64,000 nt of DNA from Holothuria scabra. Taxonomy: Eukaryota > Echinodermata > Holothuroidea > Aspidochirotida > Holothuriidae. Below the pieces are notes generated by a model. That model ran no database searches, was not told where the DNA came from, and saw only the letters and a list, made by a program, of their open reading frames with translations. The stretch covers positions 17,609,450-17,673,449 of the forward strand of contig CM074187.1 in the NCBI GenBank assembly GCA_037179385.1, given 5' to 3'. The position numbers were made by a program, and so were the translations under genes. Positions 35,766 to 47,466 of this stretch are shown here, piece by piece. How positions within the stretch are numbered: the stretch's first letter is position 1; the number at the start of each line of letters is the position of its first letter.

Positions 35766-36334
35766 AATGGGATAAAGCTGCTCCCCTTGTCGAGTACTTC
35801 CTTTCATGGTCTCTTTACTTATGGTAAATAAATTTGTGTGGCAAAATATCGGCATTCTTTGCTTTACATACTCTCACAGTCAAATCTGAACCAACTAACA
35901 GTAATTTGTTCCAGTCAAAGCGCATCACCACATTTGGTTTCATGTAGCCTCATTGAGTACTGGACAAACGTGTGAAACGTGATAAATGGGATACTTTGCA
36001 CTCGTACTCGTACCACAAATGTATTTCAAAATTTATCTTTTCTCTTAATCACTGAAAAAAATTGTTCAAAGAAAACACTATTATAATAGCAATCTGTATT
36101 GAAGACTGACCCTGACATTAAATGTCCTGCTCAAAGCTCCATCCTGTATTGTAAAGGAGATGGAAATGCTGACCAGAGAAAAAATTTCGGACGTTTCGCG
36201 CGCATGCGGACACGATGAGCCGCATCGACACCGCTAAACTATCTATGGCAGACTTGAGATGTTATGAGGGAGTTGCAACAGACTGTTACAACTCCCAGTT
36301 GCACAGACTGTTAAAACTTCCTGGTACGTGTCAC
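35766..36334. other. repeat-derived spacer
   Basis: Bases 36045-36175 are the second copy of the 2860-3000 repeat, and 36266-36297 is a palindrome related to 29007-29037. Nothing else seen. Confidence 0.5.
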
Positions 36335-37949
36335 CAGGGGCGGAGCTAGGGGTTTCGGTCAGATGGGGCGAAAACGGTCTGCAGGGGCGCTTCGAAGGAG
36401 TTAATACCCTTAGCCTCAGCACGATCGAAGCCACGGCTTTTCAGACTTCCCATTTGATTTTCCGCACCTAGTAGTAGAAGACTTCTTTAACATTTCTCCT
36501 CAGCAAGTTTTTCTTTTAAAAAATGTTTCAATTTTCTATCCATGGGCCTCCGCAGAAGAAAATTCGGGGGGGGGGCGACATTTACATAGGGAGAAAAACC
36601 CCTCGCCAACATGAGTTGGCGGGGAGCGCCCAAACATTTTGACCTAAAATGCCTCTCAGATCGCTGGAAATGGCATTTCTAAAGCCCATTCACCAAATAT
36701 GAATAGGGAAAACACTGAGTAAACTGTTAAGAAATGTTGGTGTTAATTTTTCTTCGTCTTTTTCTTTATGTTTTCTTCGTTTTGTCAGGTTTTACCAGGG
36801 GGAAAAGACCCCCCCTTGGCCCTAACTGTGGACGCCGATGTTTCTATCCCCCCCCCCTTTCACATTTTAGTAAGAAGGGGTTTATTATATTTTGTGTTAT
36901 TTCCAGGTCTCGATTTAAGATTTTAATGTAATAATAGGATAATTTGTGAAGATAAAGATTAAACCTGCTAGAGCCACATAGCAAGCAATCTCACAGGAGT
37001 AAAAGGTTATGGAAATTAATCACCGCTAGGTGTACATTTTTGGCATCTGAAAATCAAGATAAGTACACGAAGACACATTAATTGACGTAATTTACATCAT
37101 CTCACTGAAATAACAATTAATTAAGTACGGTAAATTGCAAGAAATAGCCAAGACAAAATATCTGCTTGTCTGTCTAAATCCGAATTCATAATATATAAAA
37201 GAAGTCTAAACCTAAGCCTATAAGATGCAATTTTCTGGCTTTTGAGACCACGAAGTACAGAAATAAGCATTTTCATAGGATTATAGTGCTGTGTCAGAAA
37301 TAGCCATTTATCATGAGAATGGTCACTTGAAGGAAAGCAAATTGGAAACTGCTCATTAAAACTCTTAAATCATTACCACTAGATAACAGTTTTATTTCAT
37401 TTTAACCCGAATATTGTCTTCAAAAGATTTTGAAAAATGTTGTGGAAGGTAGTTTGGTATCTTTATAAACGCTTTATATTGTCTATGTTGACAATTACCC
37501 CCGACAACAAGAGGGCTATTTGCACTACAATTATTATTGCGTCCTTTGCAACATCTTTTATTGACCGGGGGGTGCATTTAATGTCAGTCTGTGTATTTTG
37601 TAAGCTTTTAATCACGCTTGGTGTGGAAGCAATTAACCTAGCACAGCGACAACATTCATTAGTGCTTTAAAAAGCATGAAGATGCGTTTCGGCAAAACCT
37701 ATCCCTTTACTACAGAAGATGACCCTTTTCATCAGAATGATAGTACAGATAGTACAGTTACTGGTGGCTGTTTGAGTATTTTGTTATCTGGGCTTTAAAA
37801 CAACGCTATTAAATTATGTCTTTTGCCAGTAATGGTTCAAGAGTAACTCAAGTATGTTAAAACCTTAAAAAGGACGCCAACAGACGATTTTGGTCCGTCG
37901 GGGGAGGGGGGAGCGAGCGCCCCCTGACCATATGTCAGCTCAGCCACTG
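36335..37949 (+). mobile_element. nonautonomous hAT-type element, family 1 copy C
   Basis: The left end CAGGGGCGGAGCTAGGGGTT and right end GTCAGCTCAGCCACTG enclose 1615 bases colinear with copy A. It keeps the about 200-base segment (36550-36700) missing from A, including GAGTTGGCGGGGAGCGCC. The flanking octamers CGTGTCAC and CCTCATAC match at only 4 of 8, so the target duplication has decayed. G- and C-runs lie near 36568, 36850 and 37905. No coding frame. Confidence 0.7.
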
Positions 37950-40900
37950 CCTCATACATTACCCTTCGCCGGTGACTCTCCCTCTAGCTTGCTTACTATT
38001 GAAATTAGAAGTTTTTACAAGGCCTCAAACGCTTTCTATTTTTTGCATAGCGTGATCTTGTAGATTCAAGTCTCCCCTAACAGTAAGAATGCACACTTTT
38101 GGCGCTGACCAAAAGGTGCAGAGTTCAAACATGCAAAGGTCATTGAAATTTGAGTTGTACAAATATGGTTTTACAAGCTGACAAGTGCGCCGTAGCATTT
38201 AAAATTGGGTGAGAAAACTTCAAAATTTTATATCTCGACTCCGGAATGTCCTGTGAAGATAGGACTATTTGAATTCATTTTTTGTGCTTAACTTCAATTG
38301 GATATTTAAGTTAATAAATTTAATCTGTATTGAAAAGAATCGGAGTACGACTCCAAGAAAAAGGTGATCCGAGCCGTTTTCTTCTCAGAGGTCGTAAGAG
38401 GTTGAAGTCCCAGTGTTTCTCTACGAGTCTGCCTTAAAGGAGTTCGTACGTCATGGGTTATAACCATAGGCGTGGGAAGCGGGGGGGGGGGGGCTGGGGC
38501 TAGTCATCAGTGAAAAATGAGAGGGAAGTATGCTTCCCCCCCCCCCACACTTCCAGGGTCAGAAAACTTTTTTTTTTTACATTTTCCCACATCTCAAAAA
38601 GAGCAAATTTTCCGGCGCGCTTAGCCTGAGCGTGCCGCAAAATGCAGTATAGAATACATTAGTTCTCACTCATAAATCGCTTTGGTAAACTTTTCCGAGC
38701 TCACGAAATGACAAAATCAGATATTATATATATTACCATACGTGAAACCACATCATCAAGAGACGAGGGCAATTATATTGCTATTTTGTTAACTGTCTTC
38801 CATAGAATTCGAAATTCTCTTCAATGAAAACTCTTGATTTTAAAATATTTTGTCTATAAATGAAAACGAAGGGTGGGAAACTTTTGAAATGTCATCGGAG
38901 AGTGTCAGTTCGAAGGTCTTAGATAAGATGAAGCAACAAGTCAGTCGTCGTGCAATCATTCTCAGATTTGCTACCAATAAGCTTGAAGGAAGTGCAGATT
39001 CTGCAGTAATCTCCTAACTCTATAAATTTCCTTACAGCAAACACAGAATCCAAAGCTTTTTGAAATACAAGGGTCATATCTGCATATATTCGTTAAAAAG
39101 GGGCAAAAATTTCCGCGAGCTTCGCGCGCCGCAAAAAGTCCCTAATGTAGTGGTGTTCACTCTGAAAAAAAAATTGGAAAACTTAGGTACTACTTACAAG
39201 CCCGAGAAATGCCATTTCGGCCTGTCTGACGGGGTCGCGATTTTTCAAAATTTTCTGTACGCTCCGCGCCAACTGAAGATAGTCTTTCGATCAAGATTTC
39301 GTATCCAAGGCAGGAAACCATATTCCCACCGTTCTCAAATGCTCTCATACACACCTATTATCAGATACCTTTGAACCCTGTCAGTTGAATAGTCTGTGTA
39401 GATGAATTCATTTGTTATTGAAGTGTCAAATTGTTGTCAATGTTCACTGTTGTAGAGCAGTGAGGTAGATACAGAAGACAGAGGGCGATTGCATCCTGGC
39501 TCGAAAGAGTGAAAAATTCTGAAATTTGCCAAACATTTTGAGACACCAGCCAAATTCACTCAATTATTAGTTTCAAAAAGGCAAAACAGTCTCGTTCCTT
39601 TTCCATCAAATTTGCCCCATTCTTAATCATTACGGTACATTACTTACATAGTGCGCGATAACTTCAGGAGGAATAGTTACGCGCCATTTTGTGAACTCCA
39701 AGTTGATCCCCGGGTGGAATGTTACAGTATAACATGTGATTTATTTAACCCTGCATGTAAATCAATGACGGTATGGCAACACAGATTGCCTAGTCTACAA
39801 TGCAAATGTGTTACTGCGGTTCAAATATTTTCTTTATAAAGCCATAACTTCTGAACGAACGCAACATGCAATTGAGATGAAATTTTCACCAATAAAGAGA
39901 GAAAATGTGGCTTGATATTTTGAAGCTCTTGCAATTTGTTACCATAATATCACCTTCAGTCGAAAGCTTTGTGGAAATGGATCTTTGTCGTTGAACTACA
40001 AAACATTTGCCACGAAAATGATAAGAACTGCAAACTTTCAGCGCGCTTCATGTGCTCAGAATCCGCCACGGTTGTGGTCTTTCTCAAGTTCTCTTGACTA
40101 CTTTTGGTAATAGAACAACTAGAAAAGTTGTCAAAGTTATCACCATTTTCCTTCTGAACCATCAAAACTTGACAAAAAGGGGAAATTTGGGGAAAATATT
40201 CTGAAATCTCTCTTAGCAGCACAAAATATTGTTCTCTTAAAAATATTTTGAGAAAATGGAGATGACTACTTTGTCGAAATATTTAACTAATATGGAAGAT
40301 ATTTATACAGTTCGTCAAAAGGGGGGTAGATAGGCACTGTTAACGAGGTGTTTCTTGATTGGCTGTTGCCATTGTATTGTATCCAGTGTATTCTTTGTTT
40401 AGTTTAGGGATTAGGGTTAGTGTTAGCCAGTTAGGAAATTTCTTGTTAAACAGTGCGCATCGCCCAACAAAGGTTTCTTGCGAAGCGCATGAAAAATTTG
40501 TTCACATTCTTTCGGCAAAGTCATTCCGACAAAAGGATCTCACGCTTAATATTGGGGAACGCACGTCAATTAGGTAAATCAGTAATTAATATAAACACTA
40601 TAAACATTTTCTTTAACCTATATTAATTATACTTGTCAGAAACAGAATTTACTTCCTACCAATGAAACTCATCACGCTTAATTCGAGTGTGAAGAGAACA
40701 GCCCTACGATGAAGGGACCGGGGTTGAGGGGGGGGGGGGAAGAAATGGGATTAATTGGTCTAACTAGTGTGATTATTTGTAATACTGAAAACTAAGACAA
40801 AGCAGATGAAAAAAAACAATGTAAATTATACATCAAACTTCGTTTTTCGTGAAAATTAGGAATTATTGAAAAGAACGATAAAAATAAGGACATTCACTGC

Positions 40901-41857
40901 ACATGAATCAGGACCATAAAAGCCAGCAAATTTAGCTCCATTTAGCATCAAAGCCGGAAGGGTGGGAGGGCTTCAACTAGATCTCGACATTTCAAGAAAT
41001 GAATATGCAACTGCATTTTATTTGTTCATATTCTAATCATTTTGCTGTTAACTGCCAAGTAAAGTTTTATTGTAAACAAAAGATTAGAATAATGAAGGCC
41101 ACACATTTTTTTACAAACTTTTTTAATGATATTTCTGGGAACCTGAGATGTTGCAATTTTCAAAAATTTTCTGTACTCTCTGTACCAACAGGGACGTTCT
41201 GCTTAGATAAGTTTTTTGACAGGATTACAATATATAGACAAGGGAAACAGGATTACCCCAATTGCTTATTTCTCGAGAACCGACTGTAGGAAAAGAATAA
41301 AAATTGTGTCGGTTGGTTGTGGTTGTGTTGACGGGTTTACTGGGGCGGGGTTGGTGTGTCGTTTCCGTTTGTGACACAAATTTTTTTCCATGTTTTGTGT
41401 GTGGATGATTGATGGTTAGCCTTTTTGTTTTTGTCCGGCCAGTTTGGGTTGTCTTTTTGTTACTGCGTGCCTGTTTCTATGTAAGTTTTAAAAAAGAAGA
41501 ATAAAAATTTGACCAGAATGCTTTGAATATGTTCCTCTTTAAAATATCAAACAAAAATGTCGCTCTGGACTATTCTTTTAATTCTGATGTAGCACAAATC
41601 AGGTGTGTCGGAGAGTACATTGTACCGTATTTTCACGGCGGACGGTGTCGCTTATCTGATAACAAATTGTTCTACAGCTGAGAAGGCTTCGAGTCTCAAT
41701 TTTATGATCACTTTGCATTTTTTCTTTGTTTTTCGGGGTGAACCTTTCATTTTAAGAAAAATCAATCAAAGTCAAAATAATAACTGTCTTAAATTCTACT
41801 GGCGGGAAAATGCGATAGCATTTTTTCAAAATTTATTGTACCCCGCACCAGCTGATT
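37950..41857. other. no confirmed gene, decayed repeat DNA
   Basis: A G-run at 38477-38492 and C-run at 38538-38547 sit in a GCGTGGGAAGC / ACACTTCC context that looks like a transposon terminus. GCTCCGCGCCAACTGA at 39261 is the internal motif shared with other hAT-type elements. Weaker traces appear near 41165 and 41825. No boundaries could be fixed. Confidence 0.4.
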
Positions 41858-41866
41858 TATATATAA
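41858..41866 (+). promoter_or_regulatory. TATA-like box upstream of the candidate secreted-protein gene
   Basis: TATATATAA lies 69 bases before the ATG at 41935, which would put a start site near 41888 and leave a short 5' UTR. In AT-rich DNA such a match can be chance. Confidence 0.25.
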
Positions 41867-41934
41867 TTGACCCCTTCACACATACATATCAATTGAAGCA
41901 CCTGCTACTCTAGTCTAGTAGAAGGAGGAAGCGT

Positions 41935-42315
41935 ATGTACTCTAGGATGTCCTTTCCAAAACATCTTTCTTTCGCCATCTTTTTGGCTGTGGGATGTTTT
42001 TCCTGTACAGCCGTGCATATAGAGGTAGAGGTTGAACAAGGGATGTTACGTGGTGAAACTGCTCATTTTGTTGAAGATGAATTCATTCAGATTGACACAA
42101 AAAACAATGTCTTCAAGGTAAAGTTCCCTTGTACTGTTATTTTTACATGTAAAACCTGTTATAAGTATAATGGTGAGAATGATTTCAAAACAATTGTAGA
42201 ACCTGGTGAGATCTTTTACAGATCTGCAAACATTGCTGTGGTTCGTTCATTTCTCGTAGGATGTGCCTTTTCAGCTTTCGGAGAAAATAGATGTATTAAG
42301 AAAGTGAAGAAATAA
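41935..42315 (+). CDS. candidate small secreted cysteine-containing protein
   Basis: This uninterrupted frame has 126 codons. Translation could begin at codon 1 or at the second Met (codon 5). From there MSFPKHLSFAIFLAVGCFSC forms a signal peptide with a basic start, a hydrophobic core and likely cleavage after ...CTA (about residue 27). The mature part of about 100 residues begins with an acidic stretch (EVEVEQG). It has five cysteines, in FPC, FTC, KTC, GCAF and NRC, and a basic tail (KKVKK). Composition and even spacing of cysteines look like real protein. AAG/GTAAAG at about 42118 could act as a splice donor, so an intron-containing alternative exists. No family is recognised. Repeat traces lie just upstream and a dispersed repeat starts just downstream. 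Confidence 0.45.
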   Translation: MYSRMSFPKHLSFAIFLAVGCFSCTAVHIEVEVEQGMLRGETAHFVEDEFIQIDTKNNVFKVKFPCTVIFTCKTCYKYNGENDFKTIVEPGEIFYRSANIAVVRSFLVGCAFSAFGENRCIKKVKK

Positions 42316-42399
42316 GACGCTTCCTCTTTGGGAGTACCTCTTTCTGTGGGTTAGGAATGTCCCAAATTGATTTTTGTAGAGTTTTATTTTCTAAATGAA

Positions 42400-43083
42400 G
42401 TAATACTCTACGGAAGCTTAAAAGTGCCACAAGATCACAATATCTTTTTGGCTAGTAAGTTAACATTTTTCATAAAAATGTCAAGAAGACAACATAATAT
42501 CTCGTCAAAAAACACAAAAATTATGAGGTGAGAACTTGTCACATTTCGTCATTTCAACAATTTCCGGCAAAATGTTAAATTTCTCACATCTTTCCAAGTG
42601 TGGAAAGCTACATTTTTCTGAAAAATTACAAAACGACAACATATTATATCTTGTCATTTCAACAATTTTCTGCAAAGTGTTGAATTTCTCACATCTTTTC
42701 AAGTGTGTAAAGCAACAATTTTTTGAAAAATGATGAAATAACAACTTATCATATCCCGTCATTTCAACAATTTTCTGCAAAATGTTAAATTTCTCACATC
42801 TTTCTAACTGTGGAAAGCAACAATTTTCTGAAAAATGACGAAATGACAACTTATCATAGCTCGTCATTTCAACATATTTCTGCAAAATGCTAAATTTCTC
42901 ACATTTTTCCAAGTGTGCAAGGCAACAATTTTCTGAAAAATGATAAAATGATTACATGTCTTTTTATCAGTTTTCTACTGTGGTTATGAGGGGACATTGC
43001 ATTTTCTCTCTTCAAATAAGGGATATGATGCATTACCCAAAAAATTGCTGTATTGACATGTTTTAAGTTTCGGATTATTGGAG
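42400..43083 (+). repeat. dispersed repeat containing a 105-bp minisatellite, copy 1
   Basis: The block from CTCTACGGAAGCTTAAAAGT to TGTTTTAAGTTTCGGATT recurs in inverted orientation at 56905-57330. Both copies share AGTGCCACAAGATCACAATA and CAACATAATATCTCGTCAAA. This copy has four 105-bp units in its centre, while the other has about one. Termini were not resolved. Confidence 0.75.
42547..42966 (-). repeat. four tandem 105-bp units, open in frame
   Basis: CGTCATTTCAACAAT or a variant begins at 42547, 42652, 42757 and 42862, exactly 105 bases apart. Because 105 is 35 codons, the minus strand stays open across the array and gives a 35-residue repeat with CEKFNILQKIVEMT(G/R)YDKL. The frame is best explained by the repeat length rather than by protein function. 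Confidence 0.9.
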
Positions 43084-44198
43084 GACAATTGGAAATGATC
43101 AATTGTCGTCATGTTGTTTAACAGTTGGTTGAGCAACGGATGGAGTGAGGGAGACAAGGGGGGGGGGGTTAAAATAAATTAAAACCAAATATTGTAGATG
43201 CCTGTTCACCAAAACATTTGGTTGATTAAGAGTATATGGCTTTGGACAACAAAACAACCGGTAGGCTGCAATGGGTGAAACCCTTAGAGGGGCAGTTTTT
43301 GACACTAAGCTGAGCACCAAGTGACGTACCCATAGATAGTTGACACCCGGGCGGACCCCCCTGTGTAGACCAATCCAGGATATTGTTGTCACTTTGAATC
43401 ATCATGAAAAACCAAGCACATCCAAAGTATCATTTCTCCATTTTCCAGTGCTTACAATACTATTTTGTCCAAATCCAACAATTCTGAAATTAGCGTTGGA
43501 GTCCCCAGGCATACGCAGTATTACAGGGGCAAGGGTATACTTCCCCCACACTTTTAACGAGTTTAAGAAAAAAAATAATAAGAAAGGGCGAAAGGAAGGG
43601 AGCCCAGAGAAATTACAAGACTTTTCAATAGCCTATTATGATTAAATTTTGCACTGCTAAATGAAGGAATACATGATGAACATCAAAAGCAATGAAAATA
43701 CGAGCAAAATTTTCTCCGCGCGCATCACGCGCACTCCGAGAACAAACTCACTAATACGAGTGAAATTTGAAAATTCTTTTCTCCAACACGCCAGAAAACT
43801 TAGACCGAAGACAATATTACTGGCAGCTTAAGATGTTGTGCAACTTTAAACAAACTGGCAAGCCGTAGTATCTGTCGGGGGAAGGGGGCAAAGTGTCTCG
43901 TTGACGTTTCGACCGGGAAGATCAGTTCAAACCTCCGGATTGAAAAAAGGCAAATAAAGAAGAGAGAAACGTAGAGAAAGGGATAAGAATATGAGTGAAA
44001 GGGAAGGAGATTATTTAGCTTCAGAGAGACTGACAAGATCTGCCTCTTTACAAGTAAAATACATTCCATTCCGATGAATGTCCGTCCTATTAACGCAGAG
44101 AAAAATTCAAAACAGTTCTTTGTGGCAATTCCCATCGTTTAATCTGTAACAAAGCATACCGATGAAACCGAAGGTACAGCACTGATACCCTACCCCAG
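43084..44198. other. no recognised gene
   Basis: G-run at 43159-43167, purine-rich stretch at 43565-43600. CCGCGCGCATCACGCGC near 43717 resembles sequence near 38615 and belongs to unresolved repeat DNA. Confidence 0.4.
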
Positions 44199-45479
44199 CA
44201 GTGGAGTAGCCACGGGGGACGGGGGGGGGGCCTGGGGGCCTAGCCCCCCTCCCAAGATTTTCTTCAGGCCCCCAGATTTTTTGGGTCCTGATAAAGTAAT
44301 TGAAAAAATTTAATGTTTGAACGGAAATAAACTTAGAAGTATTTCCTTCAAAACAGTAAATTAATAAAATGTGTAAAAATTAAGAAATAAAAAAACATGG
44401 ATGAATGTGTGTAAAACACATTTTGTGCGCACGTATAAAATCAAATAATAACTTCAAAATGCCTACTTTCACTAAATTAGATATCGTTTGTGATATGCAC
44501 TGTCGTTTATTGCATTTCACTTAGAAGATGAAACGAAAGTCTTGACGACAAACTTTAAATGTGACTTTGTTAGGTTAAGACACTTTCTGCCTTTCAGATG
44601 GCTGATTGATTTACTGAAAATAAGGCAATCGTACACTGGAGACCACGCTTACACGACCATTCCTCTACTTTATCGTACACAAAATATGCCGTAGGCAGGT
44701 AAGGGTAAAGTACTGCCTTCGGATAATTCTTCTGTTCCATCCTTAACAAGTAGGCCTATGTCGTGCCACACTCCTGTCCATGACAAGTGCCACTGTAGGA
44801 CGATTTTTATCGACAGGTCCTCTTTTTACTAGTTGGCACTGGCGTCCGGGGGATTTGCAAAATGTCCACAAGGTCCGGATTTCATGTGTTACCCACATGA
44901 TCCATACTTCTGCTTAGCGGTTCAGTTATTTTGAGAGATTTATTCGTAATATTTAAATGTTGACTACGTATGTACCGATAACCAAATACTGCACCATTTT
45001 GCCCATTGTTTCTTTGGTAGTGTGTATGCCTCTTTTGAAATCCCAGTCTACAAAAACTAAAATTATTTTGATTTTTTTTCATGCTCCCCAAAAAGGGGAA
45101 ATCCTAAAACTTAGGCCTATAAACAGTTTAAAGTTTTGCCAAACATAGCACCATTTTGCATTAAGGAAATCCAACGCAAAGAAGGTTTCTCACTACTTTT
45201 GGTTCTCCTGTTAAAGGGTAAGGTACTGCCTTAGGTAAGCTGAAATCCATTCAAACATTGCTGCATTTGCGGCTGGGAACATCCAGTTTTAAACACGTGG
45301 GAAGTGCCGTTTCCGGCCATCTGGAGGGGTTTTAAAGCCCAAAATTTTCTTGTACGCTCCTCGCCAACTGATGGTGGCGCTTCGCTTAGATAGTCTTGCC
45401 ATGTCTGACCCTCGGAGGTACCAGACCCCACCACGTGTTACCTAGGCCCCCCAAAAATCCCATTCTGGCTACACCACCG
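44199..45479 (+). mobile_element. hAT-type element, relative of 17923-19347
   Basis: It begins CAGTGGAGTAGCCACGGGGG and ends near GGCTACACCACCG. It follows the nested element at 17923 base for base in order: CTTCAGGCCCCCAGATTTTT, CATTTCACTT(C/A)GAAGATG, GATTGATTTACTGAAAA, CTCGGAGGTACCAG and ACCTAGGCCCCCC. The flanks TACCCCAG and TACAAAAA agree at only 4 of 8, so the duplication is not visible. No intact frame. A long G-run lies at 44219-44230. Confidence 0.7.
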
Positions 45480-45530
45480 TACAAAAAAGAATCAGTAGTC
45501 ACTCACTTTTCAAAACGACATGTACTAAGC

Positions 45531-47372
45531 CCTATATTCTCAACCTTTTTCCATCTTCGGATCCCCGTTGGGGAAAAGTAAATCCCTTGATTGAGTTAGG
45601 ACTACAGGGGTGTGAGGGAGTTGCACTGTTAATTTTCCTTATGTTTTACTGATTTGATGTGGCAAAAAAGGGAGGGCTGAGCCCCCCCCCCCCCCCCCCG
45701 ACTTGGATCCCCGTTGGGGTTTGTTGGGTTTTTTTATTGTGCGAATTACCCGCAGTCATATACTGAAAATCTTTTGCCATTTTTAACAAATATTTGTAAT
45801 TCTGAAGTTTATACTGAAGAAAAATGGTAATTATATGATAGATTTGGGGATTTTTATTGAGTGACGAATCTCACCTTCTTATGCTAAAAATCAAATAGGA
45901 AATTTCCCGAAAACGTTTAGTTTAAGCCTTTTAACTATTTAACATACATTTGAAAATCTGGAGCTTACATTGTGAAGGAATTTAATGCCGAAAATGTGAA
46001 AAATGCTATCTGTTGTAGAAGGAAGCTTAAAAATTGAAGTCTTCATTGAAAATCCATCTATCCAAGTTCATGAGGGCAAAATCAAGGTTGACGTTGGTTG
46101 AGATTCTATATTTTGTCCTCCCGTGAAAATTGATAAATTGTTGTACTCTCTTTTCAGAATTTTTGAAAACCTGGGGCTTATATTTAAATTTTTTTAGATT
46201 TTTGTAAGGAAAATTGAGAAGCTTGAGTGTTGTCGAAGAATATCTTCTTGTGAGCAAAATCAAGAAGATCCTAAGGGTGAGGAGGCTAAAGTTTATCGAA
46301 GTAGTTTTTTAATCGTCTGGATGAAGGTTCCCCGACGAAGTTGGATCTTATCCCCGAGGGGGCTATGCCTCGGCCCACTAGCGCTCCCCTTGGCTCTGGC
46401 AAGTCCAACATTTTTCTAATTAATCTCGAATTGGCGTCCCTTAGAGTGGCGCCCGGTAAAACTTGCGATCCTTTCTTGCCCCCCCCCCCCCTTAGCTTAG
46501 CCACTGTGAGTTATGGGAAACCGATTATCTTAATGAAATTATAAGAAATACAAATTGGAATTGAATTAAAAAAAAAGAAATTGTTGCAATATCACATGTA
46601 TTATCACTGCATGCCGATTGGTGAAAATTAAACCTTCTCATCAAGTTAAGCGCCCGACATACAGATATAAAATTTGGTACCATTAAGTTATTATATTCGA
46701 ACAAATGGATTTTTATGTGTCCTTGTCTTACTTGGAATTAAAACAAAAAACCGAACGAAACAAAAAATGAAAATAAGAAATGGAGAAACATTTTTCACTT
46801 TGCCTCTGTATTTTGTCGGTGTTGAAACTGAAAAAACGTCCTGCATGCACAGGTCTTCATTAAAGTCCTATCAAAGTTATTTCTATGATAAGATCTCTCT
46901 GACCGATTCCCATAACGTTTTCATTACGGTAGTGTATTTAGAACAGTGTTAGACTCTGCGGGTTGGATCAACCTGTCAACGTTAAAACAGAAACAACCCA
47001 ATAAATTTGCTTTAAAGCTACGAGTATCAAAACTTGAAAAAAAATGGTCCCTAGTAGAACAACTTGTTTTCATCTGCTGTATTGTTACAGATTACTAGCT
47101 TTGTATCATGGGGGACTTCACCTGCTACTAACTAGGTAATTTTTTGTACCACAAGCGTTTCTAGTTTGGGAATGCTGCTTGCTGTATTATTTATAACTTT
47201 AAATTACTCCTACGTTTTGAATTTTCAAAGCTCTTTAGATTTTGCGTACCCTAAATTTTCTAAGTACCCCTATTTTATCCGCCGCCACCACGGACCCCTT
47301 TGCCCTAGCAGACCCCCAAACAAGCTCTGTGGACGACCTAGGGGTATACGGAGCCTAGGTTGAGAATCACTG
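45531..47372. mobile_element. hAT-type element with perfect 8-bp duplication, CAGTGnTTCTCAACC ends
   Basis: TACTAAGC occurs exactly at 45523-45530 and 47373-47380. The right end (inverted) is CAGTGATTCTCAACCTAGGC. The left end is damaged at its first bases but keeps ATTCTCAACCTTTTTCCATC. Inside are repeated ACATTTGAAAATCTGGAGCTT-like words (45780-46230), a 15-bp direct repeat (45559-45573 and 45705-45719), and an unpaired hAT-like right end (GCTTAGCCACTG) at 46507. No transposase was recognised. It is a larger relative of 29577-29915. Confidence 0.72.
45559..45719 (+). repeat. 15-bp direct repeat bracketing 131 bases
   Basis: GGATCCCCGTTGGGG occurs at 45559-45573 and 45705-45719. The enclosed part ends in a run of 18 C. 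It may be a retroposon-type target duplication or a local copying event. Confidence 0.45.
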
Positions 47373-47466
47373 TACTAAGCTACACTCGAGCGGCCAGCCT
47401 ATATTTTATTCCCAGGGTGAATAAGGTCAATCTCGTTTCCAGGAATCCACTATATCGTTTGAAAAT

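Noticed and set aside
42505..42912. 135-codon minus-strand frame with 35-residue repeats as a repeat protein
   Set aside because: It is explained by a 105-bp minisatellite whose length is a multiple of three. The inverted copy at 57 kb does not keep the frame.
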